Position numbers and translations under genes: made by a program. Below are positions 1 to 8,180 of a stretch of 64,000 bases of DNA, in pieces; position 1 is the first letter of the stretch, and the number at the start of each line of letters is the position of its first letter. The DNA is from an uncultured Oscillospiraceae bacterium (GTDB taxonomy: Bacteria > Bacillota > Clostridia > Oscillospirales > Oscillospiraceae): positions 1 to 64,000 of the forward strand of contig CAKTOX010000006.1 in NCBI GenBank assembly GCA_934590355.1, read 5' to 3'. The notes under the pieces were generated by a model. That model had not been told where the DNA came from. It did no database searches and saw nothing but the letters and a program-made list of their open reading frames with translations.

Positions 1-1
1 C

Positions 2-103
2 AAGTTCTGGGGCAAGACCTTCTTCGATATCTGCTACAAGTTCATCACTCCTATCGGCATGGCATTCGTTCTCTACGCTCAGATCACGAGCTACTTCAAC
101 TGA
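2..103 (+). CDS. C-terminal end of a probable sodium-coupled (NSS-family) transporter, 5' truncated by the window
   Basis: Only the last 33 codons are present, ending at TGA 101-103. They encode a hydrophobic segment containing KFITPIGMAFVLY followed by a short polar tail. An aromatic/hydrophobic helix with a Lys-Phe-Ile-x-Pro core close to the C-terminus is common in the last helices of neurotransmitter:sodium symporters. That resemblance is the only basis for the family call, so other membrane proteins remain possible. A strong terminator follows 36 bases downstream, so this is the last gene of its transcript. Confidence 0.45.
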   Translation, partial: KFWGKTFFDICYKFITPIGMAFVLYAQITSYFN

Positions 104-139
104 TGTTAAACCGATAAACACAAAGACTCAACTACGAAA

Positions 140-167
140 GGCAGCCGCACTCGCGGCTGCCTTTTTT
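140..167 (+). terminator. Intrinsic terminator of the upstream transporter gene
   Basis: GGCAGCCGC (140-148) and GCGGCTGCC (153-161) form a perfect 9-bp GC-rich stem with a 4-base loop, followed by six T residues. It closes the transporter transcript before the next promoter. Confidence 0.93.
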
Positions 168-172
168 CCGTC

Positions 173-200
173 TTGAAAAGTCGGCAAACTGTGATATACT
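173..200 (+). promoter_or_regulatory. Probable sigma-A-type promoter for the zinc-ribbon membrane protein gene
   Basis: TTGAAA (173-178) lies 16 bases before TATACT (195-200). A second TATAAT (203-208) overlaps the expected start region. The start codon is at 241, giving a leader of roughly 30-35 bases. Confidence 0.6.
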
Positions 201-240
201 GATATAATATAACAATTCTACGAAACAGAGGAACAGCGAT

Positions 241-669
241 ATGAGAGAGTGTGAAAACTGCAATAACTTCATTCCGCAGGGCATGAAGATCTGCCCGCAT
301 TGCGGCAAGCTGCCGCCCACGCTTTGGCCGCAGTTCGGAGTTTACGCGGTGCTGACGATAATTGCGTTCGTGTGCGCGGTGTATTTCCGCCCGTTCCTTG
401 ACGGTCCCGCGCTCGGCGAGGTGTCCAAGGGCGTGCTTTGGGTCGCAACGGTCATTTTCATGGTGTTCGGCGTCATCTTCCTCGGCGTGAGCATCATCAT
501 ACTGCGCGAATATAAAAACCGCACCTTCCGCGAGCCGCTCACGAAGCAGGAGCGCGCACGCTTTGTCAACATGAAGCAGCACATCGAGGGTAAGCGCCAT
601 TTCTACGAGGATAACCTCGATTATTGCACCGTCTGCGGACACAGAAAGCCCGTACAGAAGCGCTGGTAA
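241..669 (+). CDS. Small zinc-ribbon membrane protein of unknown function
   Basis: The 142-residue product starts with a zinc-ribbon-like pair of CxxC motifs (Cys4/Cys7 and Cys18/Cys21). Two hydrophobic segments follow (about residues 33-52 and 64-88), then a charged stretch, and a third CxxC (CTVC) lies near the C-terminus. This gives a two-pass membrane protein with metal-binding ends probably in the cytoplasm. It is monocistronic: it has its own promoter, and a bidirectional terminator separates it from the convergent ABC operon. I do not recognise a functional family. Zinc-ribbon plus membrane segments is a common layout among uncharacterised Firmicutes proteins. Confidence 0.8.
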   Translation: MRECENCNNFIPQGMKICPHCGKLPPTLWPQFGVYAVLTIIAFVCAVYFRPFLDGPALGEVSKGVLWVATVIFMVFGVIFLGVSIIILREYKNRTFREPLTKQERARFVNMKQHIEGKRHFYEDNLDYCTVCGHRKPVQKRW

Positions 670-721
670 TTTAGAGGGCGATTTGCCATTTTCCGTCCAT
701 GCCTCACCCCATAATCAAACA

Positions 722-757
722 AAAAGCTCACCGCCTTGTATGAAGCGGTGAGCTTTT
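722..757. terminator. Bidirectional terminator between convergent genes
   Basis: AAAAGCTCACCGC (722-734) pairs perfectly with GCGGTGAGCTTTT (745-757) around a 10-base loop. The A-run on one side and T-run on the other make it usable in both directions, for the zinc-ribbon gene (+) and the ABC permease gene (-). Confidence 0.9.
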
Positions 758-775
758 CGCATAGAGAGAGGATAA

Positions 776-2605
776 TTACTGTATTACTACGGTGTCGCCC
801 ATGTCGTCGTCATAGCTCGGAGCCGAGTATTCCGGCGAGGTGAGGTCTATGCCGAGAACGTCCTTTATCCACTGTATGGATGCGGTGCACGACTCGGTTA
901 TGTCGATGACGACCTCGTCCTGATCGCTGTTCTCGGAGTTGGAATCACCCGTAACGTCGATGATGATGGTAGCAAGAACGTCGCTGCGGTCATTCCAAAG
1001 CACCTTGCGGCCGGAGTCAATGTCGGCCATGAGCGCCTTGTTGTAGTAGTCGACAGCCTGCGCGGGCGTGAGCTGTATGGTGTTGTCATTGTAGGAGAAG
1101 AGAAGCGCGGAGTAGATGACGTGCACGGTGTCAACGGGGAACTTCGGAGTGAAGCGATCCTTGAGCACCTGCGGCAAATTCGACAGCGTGTAGTATTTCA
1201 CATAGTTTTCGTCGCCCTGACGTACCGTGTACTCGCGCGTGATGCGCTTGCCGTTTTTGAGGGTGTAGTCAAATACGATGGAGGTCGCGTCGGCGTCGTC
1301 ATAATTGAGATTTTCGTATTTGTCCTTTTCGGAAACGAGCTTGCTCTGGAAGGCCACGAATTCCTCGAGCGCGGCGCGGTTTTGTATCCTGCCGCCGGTG
1401 TAGACGTACATCGAGCTCACATCGTCGGCATCGGGCACATAGCAGCCGATGTTAAACACGTCAACGTCGCACAGCAGCGCAAATGCGGCGCAGCCGAGGC
1501 AGAGAGTGACAAAGCCCGTCCAGCTTCCGCGGAAAACGTGAAAGCTCTTGTGCAGCAGCATTTTCGCACCGAAATATCCGACGAAGGCGAAAAGTATCAT
1601 GCTCGGTATCATGATAAACACCGCAAGACTCGGGCTGCTTCCGAAGATCGCGGAGATCATCACGAACAGCAGCAGTCCGCCGCACAGCGCGGTGCACGCG
1701 GCAACGCCGTATTTGAACAGCGGCTTCAGGAAGGTGATGGCGATGACGTCGCCGGCGGCCTCCATTCTGCGCTTTCTGAACGCGAGCAGTGCGGCAGCGG
1801 CGAGAAGCAGTCCCACGACAAAGTAGATGACGAGGGGCAGCCAAAGCTCGTAGCTGACTGCGGTGCACTTCGAGACGGTGTAGCCGAAGCTGTCTTCTAC
1901 GGGGATCTGAATGAACGTAAAATTCGGGCCGTCGTTCGAGATGAAATACACGAGCGGGGAGAGAATGTCGAGGATGCAGTTGAAGGTGTAGTTCATGCCC
2001 CATATGAGGTTTGCAAAGTACAAACGCACGACGGTCTCCATGCCGACGGCGAGGAAGTTAAATATAATGTAGAGTATCGGCATAGCGAGGATACTGCCGG
2101 TCATGACCGAAATGACGCAGGCGATGCCGAAGAATAGGGTGAACTGCATGGAGTAGATGGCAAACCAAGTCACGACCGCCTTGAGCAGAAGCATCGGTTC
2201 GGCCTTGCCGCCGAGCGCGAACAGGAAGGTCAGCAGCGCAATGAGGAGGTTTGAAACGATGACGGGAACCATGCCGCCGAGCCACGCCGAGCCGAACACG
2301 GCCTCGCGCCTTATGGGCAGGGAGGCGATGAGCCCCGCGCTGCGGCTTGAGTACATGAAGCCGAACACGGCCATCGCGGTGAGAGCCGCCATGATAAACG
2401 CGGCAAAAACCGCGGCGTCACAGCCGGACTCAAGCAGATGGAACACGAAGCCCTCAGAGCGGTTGAGCCTGTTGAGAGAATTGACGAGCGTCATCATCGG
2501 CATGAAAAGGAACCAGCCGGCGAAATGCAGCGCCCACAGCGGCCAGAAGCGCCGAAGCGCGCTTTTGAAAAGCCCGCGGTTAAAGAACGATATCTTTGAC
2601 TTCAT
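776..2605 (-). CDS. ABC transporter permease with a large extracytoplasmic C-terminal domain
   Basis: The product is 609 residues if it starts at the ATG at 2605, chosen because GGGAGGT lies 7 bases upstream. An in-frame extension to 2668 would start inside the ATPase gene without a ribosome site. The first 400 or so residues hold many hydrophobic helices typical of ABC-2-like exporter permeases. The last 200-230 residues are polar and acidic and are probably outside the membrane. The gene overlaps the 3' end of its ATPase partner by 26 bp and completes a GntR-ATPase-permease operon like the ytr-type exporters of Firmicutes. The substrate cannot be told; related operons respond to cell-wall-active compounds. 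Confidence 0.87.
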   Translation of the reverse strand: MKSKISFFNRGLFKSALRRFWPLWALHFAGWFLFMPMMTLVNSLNRLNRSEGFVFHLLESGCDAAVFAAFIMAALTAMAVFGFMYSSRSAGLIASLPIRREAVFGSAWLGGMVPVIVSNLLIALLTFLFALGGKAEPMLLLKAVVTWFAIYSMQFTLFFGIACVISVMTGSILAMPILYIIFNFLAVGMETVVRLYFANLIWGMNYTFNCILDILSPLVYFISNDGPNFTFIQIPVEDSFGYTVSKCTAVSYELWLPLVIYFVVGLLLAAAALLAFRKRRMEAAGDVIAITFLKPLFKYGVAACTALCGGLLLFVMISAIFGSSPSLAVFIMIPSMILFAFVGYFGAKMLLHKSFHVFRGSWTGFVTLCLGCAAFALLCDVDVFNIGCYVPDADDVSSMYVYTGGRIQNRAALEEFVAFQSKLVSEKDKYENLNYDDADATSIVFDYTLKNGKRITREYTVRQGDENYVKYYTLSNLPQVLKDRFTPKFPVDTVHVIYSALLFSYNDNTIQLTPAQAVDYYNKALMADIDSGRKVLWNDRSDVLATIIIDVTGDSNSENSDQDEVVIDITESCTASIQWIKDVLGIDLTSPEYSAPSYDDDMGDTVVIQ

Positions 2606-3473
2606 AGTCGGCACCTCCCAGTTCGTAGATGAATATTTCCTCGAGCGTGAGCGGAACGATGTCCACAAACAGCGGATTGCACAGAACGAGCCGCGCCTGA
2701 ATTTCGGCAGCGGAGCCGTGGATTATGAGCGTTTGGAGCCTGCCCGTCGAGGCGCGGTGGAGTATCTCAAGCCCATCGGGAAGCGTCTCGCCGTCGGGCA
2801 GCGCGAGCTGGATCTTGACGATGCCCTCCTGAAGATCGCTGAGGGTGCGTTCTATCATGAGCTTGCCCTTGTTCATAATACCGACGTGGTCGCACACGTC
2901 CTCAAGCTCGCGCAGATTGTGCGAGGAAACGAGCACCGTCGTGCCGTTTTCCGCAACGTCAGACATGACGATGCTCCAGATCTGACGGCGCATAACGGGG
3001 TCGAGTCCGTCCACGGGCTCGTCGAGGATGAGAATGTCGGGGCGCAGGGAAATGTTTATCCAAAACGCCGCCTGCTTCTGCATACCCTTCGAGAGCCTTC
3101 TCATCTGGCGTTTCGGGTCAAGCTCCAAAAGCTCGCCGAGCTTCTTGAAGCGCTCGTTGTCGAAGTTGGGATAAACGCTGCGATAGAAATTGGCGGTCTC
3201 CTGAATGGTCGCGTTTGAAAAATAGAAAATATCGTCGGGGATGTACGCGATGCGGCTTTTGAGCGCCGGATTTTCAAACACGGGAACGCCGTCAATAAGC
3301 AGCTCGCCGGAATCCTGACGGTAAATTCCCGTCATGTGGCGTATGATCGTGCTTTTTCCGGCGCCGTTCGGCCCGACAAGACCGTATACCGCACCGTCGG
3401 GGACGGTCATGTTCAGATTATCCAGGGCGCGGAAGCCGTCAAACTGCTTCACAAGGTTTTTGACTTCAATCAT
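2580..3473 (-). CDS. ABC transporter ATP-binding protein (YtrB/BcrA-like)
   Basis: This 297-residue protein has all ABC ATPase landmarks in order: Walker A GPNGAGKST, a signature region reading LSKGMQ, Walker B LILDEP followed by the D-loop VDGLDP, and a switch histidine in SSHNL. The signature variant with KGM instead of SGGQ is usual for exporter ATPases of the BcrA/YtrB branch. It overlaps the upstream regulator by 8 bp (ATGATTGA) and the downstream permease by 26 bp, so the three genes are translated as one coupled unit. The likely role is to power export or flippase-type movement by the 776-2605 permease. Confidence 0.92.
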   Translation of the reverse strand: MIEVKNLVKQFDGFRALDNLNMTVPDGAVYGLVGPNGAGKSTIIRHMTGIYRQDSGELLIDGVPVFENPALKSRIAYIPDDIFYFSNATIQETANFYRSVYPNFDNERFKKLGELLELDPKRQMRRLSKGMQKQAAFWINISLRPDILILDEPVDGLDPVMRRQIWSIVMSDVAENGTTVLVSSHNLRELEDVCDHVGIMNKGKLMIERTLSDLQEGIVKIQLALPDGETLPDGLEILHRASTGRLQTLIIHGSAAEIQARLVLCNPLFVDIVPLTLEEIFIYELGGADYEVKDIVL

Positions 3474-3831
3474 TGTCCTGCTCTCCTTTCAGGCGCTCAG
3501 CCAGTGCGCCCTTGCTAACGCCGACGTAGCCGAGCTCCGTGACAAGCTCATCGAACTGACCCAAAAGCTCCGCCCGGCGCAGAGTGTCCGCCTCGTCGCT
3601 TGAGCAAACGAAGCTGCCCTTGCCCGGTACGGAACAAATGTAGCCCTCCGCCTCGAGCTCACGGTAGGCTCTCTGTATCGTGCTCGGGTTGATCGCGAGT
3701 CCGGACGCCATCTCGCGCACGGAGCTCAGCTTGCTGCCTGCCGGAAGCACTCCGGAAACTATCAGGCGGCGCATACCGTCCTTGATCTGCTCGTATATCG
3801 GCCGCGGATCTCGGAAGTTTATGCTTATCAT
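3466..3831 (-). CDS. GntR-family regulator, YtrA subfamily
   Basis: The product is 121 residues from the ATG at 3831, which has GGAGGT a few bases upstream. An in-frame extension to 3873 would begin inside the promoter. The N-terminal winged helix-turn-helix has the GntR pattern (PIYEQIKDGMRR, then SSVREMASGLAINPSTIQRAYRELEAEG). The short C-terminal part has no ligand domain, which is the YtrA hallmark. It is the first gene of the ABC operon and probably represses it. A matching inverted repeat overlaps the promoter start region. Confidence 0.9.
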   Translation of the reverse strand: MISINFRDPRPIYEQIKDGMRRLIVSGVLPAGSKLSSVREMASGLAINPSTIQRAYRELEAEGYICSVPGKGSFVCSSDEADTLRRAELLGQFDELVTELGYVGVSKGALAERLKGEQDND

Positions 3832-3846
3832 AACAGATACCTCCAG

Positions 3847-3904
3847 ATAACTGTGTGGTTTGTTCTCATACACTTATGATACTTATCGGAGACCCGATTG
3901 TCAA
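3847..3904 (-). promoter_or_regulatory. Promoter and candidate YtrA-type operator of the GntR-ABC operon
   Basis: Read on the minus strand, TTGACA (3904-3899) is followed after 17 bases by TATCAT (3881-3876). Just downstream lies an imperfect inverted repeat, ATAAGTGTA (3877-3869) and CACAGTTAT (3855-3847), separated by exactly 13 bases. YtrA-family regulators are known to bind AGTGTA-N13-TACACT-like sites. The left half matches and the right half deviates. Confidence 0.65.
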
Positions 3905-4042
3905 GTATTATTTTCCTGATGTGGAAATGCCCAAAAATTTCTTTTGCGAAGGCGGGAAATTGTGAACGCATTTGCCTTGCGTGCGGTGCGTAAAAGTGCT
4001 AAAATAAAATGCTATATTATATAATAGGTAAGGTTTATATAT

Positions 4043-4906
4043 ATGTGGATATCAGATAAATGGCAGGATTTTGAGCTTATAGACTGCTCGAAGGGCGAAA
4101 AGCTTGAGCGCTGGGGGAAATACTACCTCGTGCGCCCCGACCCGCAGGCAATATGGGACACGCCGCGCAGCGACCCGCGCTGGAGCTGCCGCGACGCGAG
4201 ATACCGCCGCAGTCAGACGGGCGGCGGCTCGTGGGACAAGGGCGGTCTGCCCGCAAGCTGGAGGATAAACTACGGCGAGCTCACCTTTAACGTGAAGCCC
4301 ATGAACTTTAAGCACACGGGCTTATTCCCCGAGCAGGCATGCAATTGGGACTTTGCCATGCAGAAGATACGCTCCGCCGGCCGCCCCATAAGCGTTTTGA
4401 ATCTTTTCGGCTACACGGGCGCGGCTACGGCCGCCTGCGCCAAGGCGGGCGCGACCGTGTGCCATGTTGACGCGGCGAAGGGCATGGTCGCCTGGGGCAA
4501 GGAAAATGCCGCTGCGTCCGGTCTTTCCGATGCGCCCATTCGCTGGATAGTTGACGACTGCGCGAAATTTGTCGAGCGCGAGATACGCCGCGGCAGAAGA
4601 TACGACGCGATAATCATGGACCCGCCCTCGTACGGACGCGGCCCCGGCGGCGAGGTGTGGAAGCTTGAGCAAAATCTTTGGCCGTTCGTGTCGCTGTGCG
4701 CGGGCGTTCTTTCTGACGATCCCCTGTTTGTCATAATAAATTCCTACACGACGGGGCTTTCCGCCTCGGTGCTGTCGTATGTTACCGAGAGCATCTTCAC
4801 CAAAAAATTCGGCGGGCACTCCGACAGCCGCGAGCTCGGCCTGCCTGTCACCGACTCCGGTCTTGTGCTGCCCTGCGGCGCGACCTGCCGTTGGGAGAGG
4901 GACTGA
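4043..4906 (+). CDS. Class I SAM-dependent methyltransferase (RlmI/COG1092-like)
   Basis: The 287-residue product has a glycine-rich SAM-binding motif (LNLFGYTGAATAACAKAGA) near the middle, an acidic residue at the end of the next strand (VDAAKGM), and the catalytic DPPSYGRG motif. DPPxYG-type motifs in this fold are typical of RNA or protein N/C-methyltransferases related to RlmI. The N-terminal PUA domain of full-length RlmI is missing, so the substrate is uncertain. It lies 2 bases upstream of ecfA1 and could share its transcript. An AT-rich TATTATATAATA stretch just upstream may contain the promoter -10 region. Confidence 0.85.
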   Translation: MWISDKWQDFELIDCSKGEKLERWGKYYLVRPDPQAIWDTPRSDPRWSCRDARYRRSQTGGGSWDKGGLPASWRINYGELTFNVKPMNFKHTGLFPEQACNWDFAMQKIRSAGRPISVLNLFGYTGAATAACAKAGATVCHVDAAKGMVAWGKENAAASGLSDAPIRWIVDDCAKFVEREIRRGRRYDAIIMDPPSYGRGPGGEVWKLEQNLWPFVSLCAGVLSDDPLFVIINSYTTGLSASVLSYVTESIFTKKFGGHSDSRELGLPVTDSGLVLPCGATCRWERD

Positions 4907-4908
4907 AA

Positions 4909-5742
4909 ATGAGCAGTATAATAAGCATAAGGGATATACACTTCACCTATCCGGGCGACGAGCATGAGAGCCTGTGCGGGGTGAGCCTTGAGATCGACAA
5001 GGGAAGCTTTGTCGCCGTGCTGGGTCATAACGGCTCGGGCAAGAGCACCCTTGCAAAGCACCTGAACGCGATTCTCCTGCCCACGCAGGGCGAGGTGCTC
5101 ATAAACGGGATAAGCACCGCCGATGAGGGCAAGCTTCTCGACATACGAAGCACCGTCGGCATGGTCTTTCAAAACCCCGATAACCAGATAGTTGCCAACG
5201 TTGTCGAGGATGACGTCGCCTTTGCGCCGGAAAACCTCGGCGTCGAGCCGTCGGAAATACGCCGCAGGGTGGATAACGCGCTGCGTCAGGTCGATATGTA
5301 CGAGTTCAGAATGCACGCGCCGCACCTGCTTTCGGGCGGACAGAAGCAGCGAGTCGCAATTGCGGGAGTCATCGCAATGGAGCCGGAGGTCATCGTGCTT
5401 GACGAGCCGACCGCGATGCTCGACCCGCGCGGCCGCCGCGAGGTCATCGACACCGTGACCAAGCTGTGCCGCGAGAAGGGCATAACCGTCGTGCTCATCA
5501 CCCACCATATGGAGGAGTGCATAGGCGCGGACAGAGTCGTCGTCATGTCAAACGGCAATATCATCGCCGACAACACGCCCGAAAAGGTGTTTTCGCAGGT
5601 CGAGCTCATGCAGGGCGAGGGGCTCACGGTGCCCGCAACGACGCAGCTCATGTATGAGCTCAACAAAAACGGCTGGCATCTGCCGCTTGAGGTGCTTGGC
5701 ATCGAAGAATGCGCAAAGGAAATCGCAAAGGAAATTAAGTGA
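4909..5742 (+). CDS. ecfA1: Energy-coupling factor transporter ATPase EcfA1
   Basis: The protein is 277 residues from the ATG at 4909 (GGGAGAGGG upstream). An in-frame TTG at 4891 is less likely. It contains Walker A GHNGSGKST (residues 39-47), a Q-loop (VFQNPDNQ), the signature LSGGQKQR, Walker B VIVLDEP and the D-loop TAMLDP. FQNPDNQ is characteristic of EcfA1 in group II ECF transporters. Followed directly by ecfA2, ecfT and truA, it forms the conserved Firmicutes housekeeping ECF core that energises many vitamin-specific S components encoded elsewhere. Confidence 0.95.
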   Translation: MSSIISIRDIHFTYPGDEHESLCGVSLEIDKGSFVAVLGHNGSGKSTLAKHLNAILLPTQGEVLINGISTADEGKLLDIRSTVGMVFQNPDNQIVANVVEDDVAFAPENLGVEPSEIRRRVDNALRQVDMYEFRMHAPHLLSGGQKQRVAIAGVIAMEPEVIVLDEPTAMLDPRGRREVIDTVTKLCREKGITVVLITHHMEECIGADRVVVMSNGNIIADNTPEKVFSQVELMQGEGLTVPATTQLMYELNKNGWHLPLEVLGIEECAKEIAKEIK

Positions 5743-5743
5743 T

Positions 5744-6610
5744 ATGTCAGAGATCCAGGTAAGCGGTCTGCGCCATGTTTACAGCGCGGACACGCCCTTT
5801 GAAAAGGTCGCCATAAGCGACGTAAACGTTCACATACCCCACGGTCAGCTTGTCGGGCTTATCGGTCACACGGGCTCCGGCAAGAGCACCTTTATCCAGC
5901 ATTTAAACGGCCTGCTTCAGCCCACGAGCGGCACTGTCGAGGTAGACGGAGTGGATATAAACACGGATAAGAGCACGGCCCGCGACGTGAGATTCAAGGT
6001 CGGACTCGTGTTTCAGTATCCGGAATATCAGCTTTTCGAGGAAACGGTTTATGCCGACATAGCGTTCGGCCCGAAGAATATGAAGCTGTCCGAGCAGGAG
6101 ATAGACGAGCGCGTGCGCGAGGCCGCGGCACTCGTAGGAGTGGGCGAGGAGCTTTTTGAAAGATCGCCGCTCGAGCTTTCGGGCGGACAAAAGCGCAGAG
6201 TCGCCATCGCGGGCGTCATCGCAATGCGCCCGGGCGTGCTCATTCTCGACGAGCCCACTGCGGGACTTGACCCCGCCGGCTGCCGTCAGATCCTGTCCCT
6301 CATATGCGACTACCGCGAAAAGACCGGCTCGACCGTAATTATAGTCAGCCACAGCATGGACGACGTTGCGCGCATCGCCGACCGCCTCATCGTGTTCAGC
6401 CGCGGTAAGATCAGGTTTGACGGAACGCCCGAGGAGGTATTCTCCCATTCGGGCGAGCTTACGGAGATAGGCCTGTCCGTCCCCGCGCCCACACGCATTG
6501 CCGATGCGCTGCGTGCCGACGGCGTTGCGATAAGCGGCGCTGTTTACACGACGCAGCAGCTTCTTGAGGAGCTTTTAAAGCTCGGAAAGGGGGCTGGTGA
6601 GAATGCTTAA
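5744..6610 (+). CDS. ecfA2: Energy-coupling factor transporter ATPase EcfA2
   Basis: 288 residues from the ATG at 5744, one base after the ecfA1 stop codon. An upstream in-frame extension only reads through ecfA1. Motifs are Walker A GHTGSGKST (41-49), Q-loop VFQYPEYQLF, signature LSGGQKRR and Walker B LILDEPTAGLDP. FQYPEYQLF is the typical EcfA2 Q-loop. The protein pairs with EcfA1 and EcfT to form the ECF module. The gene overlaps the ecfT start by a few bases, consistent with coupled translation. Confidence 0.95.
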   Translation: MSEIQVSGLRHVYSADTPFEKVAISDVNVHIPHGQLVGLIGHTGSGKSTFIQHLNGLLQPTSGTVEVDGVDINTDKSTARDVRFKVGLVFQYPEYQLFEETVYADIAFGPKNMKLSEQEIDERVREAAALVGVGEELFERSPLELSGGQKRRVAIAGVIAMRPGVLILDEPTAGLDPAGCRQILSLICDYREKTGSTVIIVSHSMDDVARIADRLIVFSRGKIRFDGTPEEVFSHSGELTEIGLSVPAPTRIADALRADGVAISGAVYTTQQLLEELLKLGKGAGENA

Positions 6611-7400
6611 GGACATAACGCTCGGCCAGTATTTCCCCGGCGACACCGTTGCCCACCGCCTTGACCCGAGAACAAAGCTTCTGCTCGTCGTAGTATATAT
6701 AGTAGGGCTTTTTAACTCCGTGGGCTGGATAAGCTATGCCTTTACGATCACAGTAACCGCGCTGTGTATGGCCGTTTCCAGGATAAAGCCCAAGAGCGCT
6801 CTCAAGGGTCTCAAGCCCCTTATCATTATAATTATCCTCACCGCGGTGCTTAATATTTTCTACACCGACGGCACGCCCGTCATAGAGGGCTGGATAATCA
6901 CGTGGGAGGGCATCGAGAGAGCCGTCATGATGTCGCTGAGAATAATCCTTCTCATCGTCGGCACCTTCATGCTGACCTATACGACAAGCCCCATCGCGCT
7001 CACGGACGGGCTTGAAATGATGCTCAACCCCCTTAAAAAGATCAAGATACCCGTGCACGAAATGAGCATGATGATGAGCATGGCTCTGCGCTTTATCCCG
7101 ACGCTCATCGAGGAGACGGACAAGATAATGTCCGCGCAGAAGGCTCGCGGCGCGGATTTCGACAGCGGCAATATCTTTCAGCGCGCAAAGGCGCTTCTGC
7201 CCATTCTCGTGCCCCTGTTCGTGTCGGCATTCCGCCGCGCGGACGAGCTTGCGGTCGCAATGGAAAGCCGCTGCTACCACGGCGGCGAGGGCAGAACAAG
7301 GCTCAAGCAGCTTAAAATGCACGCCTGCGACGCATGGGCTCTCGTGCTCGGCTGCGTGTTTCTCGCGGCAATATTCGTGATGAAAAAATTCGGCTTATGA
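6603..7400 (+). CDS. ecfT: Energy-coupling factor transporter transmembrane protein EcfT
   Basis: The 265-residue product begins MLKDITLGQYFPGDT, the usual EcfT N-terminus. The ATG at 6603 sits about 10 bases after GGAAAGGGGG. A GTG at 6597 is an alternative only two codons longer. About five hydrophobic helices surround the cytoplasmic coupling helices, and the conserved ARGAD segment (KARGADF), which contacts the ATPase grooves, is present. It overlaps ecfA2 by 8 bp. The T component links the EcfA1/A2 pair to exchangeable substrate-binding S proteins. Confidence 0.94.
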   Translation: MLKDITLGQYFPGDTVAHRLDPRTKLLLVVVYIVGLFNSVGWISYAFTITVTALCMAVSRIKPKSALKGLKPLIIIIILTAVLNIFYTDGTPVIEGWIITWEGIERAVMMSLRIILLIVGTFMLTYTTSPIALTDGLEMMLNPLKKIKIPVHEMSMMMSMALRFIPTLIEETDKIMSAQKARGADFDSGNIFQRAKALLPILVPLFVSAFRRADELAVAMESRCYHGGEGRTRLKQLKMHACDAWALVLGCVFLAAIFVMKKFGL

Positions 7401-7410
7401 GGTGAACGGG

Positions 7411-8178
7411 TTGAGAAATATTGCGCTCAGACTCCGATATGACGGCAGCGCATATCACGGCTGGCAGGTGCAGAAAAGAGATGTGTCGGTTTGCAGCACG
7501 ACTCAGGATGCGCTTGAAAAAATATGCGGCCACCCGGTCAAGCTCACCGGCTGCGGGCGCACCGATGCGGGCGTGCACGCGCTGCGCTACTGTGCGAATT
7601 TCCGCACGGACTGCCGTATTCCCATCGACAGGTTCGCGCTGGCGGCAAACTCCCGCCTTCCCGATGACATTGCGGTCGTTGATGCCGTTGAGGTGGACGA
7701 GCGGTTCAATTCCATATCCTCGTGCATTAAAAAAGAGTATATCTATAAGATACACAACAGCAATATCCGCGATCCATTCCTCGAAAAACGCGCCTGCTTT
7801 TATCCGCAGGAGCTGGACATGGAGAGAATGAAGGCGGCAGCGGCGGCGTTTGAGGGCACTCACGATTTCGCCGCGGTGCGCTCGCTCGGAACGCAGACGA
7901 AAACGACCGTGCGCACGGTTTACGGCTGCACGGTGAAAAAAGAGGGCGACCTGATAACGGTCGCGGTGTGCGCAAACGGCTTTTTGTATAATATGTGCCG
8001 CGCCATCGTCGGCACCCTCGTGTATGCGTCTTACGGAAAAATAGAGCCAGAGGACATCCCCGGACTTCTCGAATTGGGCGACAGACGGCTCACGGGGCCG
8101 ACAATGCCGCCGCAGGGACTGTATCTCAACCGCGTTTGGTACGAGGGACCGGCCGGCATCATGATGCTGAAGGACTGA
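7411..8178 (+). CDS. truA: tRNA pseudouridine(38-40) synthase TruA
   Basis: I prefer the TTG at 7411 as start, because GAGGTG lies 6 bases upstream and the product then begins MRNIALRLRYDGSAYHGWQ like other TruA proteins. A GTG at 7402 is possible. The catalytic aspartate is in GRTDAGVHA, and the 255-residue length fits the family. TruA converts uridines 38-40 in the tRNA anticodon arm to pseudouridine. It follows ecfT closely, as in many Firmicutes. Confidence 0.95.
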   Translation: MRNIALRLRYDGSAYHGWQVQKRDVSVCSTTQDALEKICGHPVKLTGCGRTDAGVHALRYCANFRTDCRIPIDRFALAANSRLPDDIAVVDAVEVDERFNSISSCIKKEYIYKIHNSNIRDPFLEKRACFYPQELDMERMKAAAAAFEGTHDFAAVRSLGTQTKTTVRTVYGCTVKKEGDLITVAVCANGFLYNMCRAIVGTLVYASYGKIEPEDIPGLLELGDRRLTGPTMPPQGLYLNRVWYEGPAGIMMLKD

Positions 8179-8180
8179 CT

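Noticed and set aside
1121..2137. 338-codon plus-strand frame opposite the ABC permease
   Set aside because: The minus-strand gene is supported by operon overlap and a ribosome site. The plus frame is not.
7995..8180. N-terminal extension of the propeller lipoprotein into truA
   Set aside because: The extension reads through truA in another frame, and the lipoprotein signal begins exactly at the ATG at 8181.
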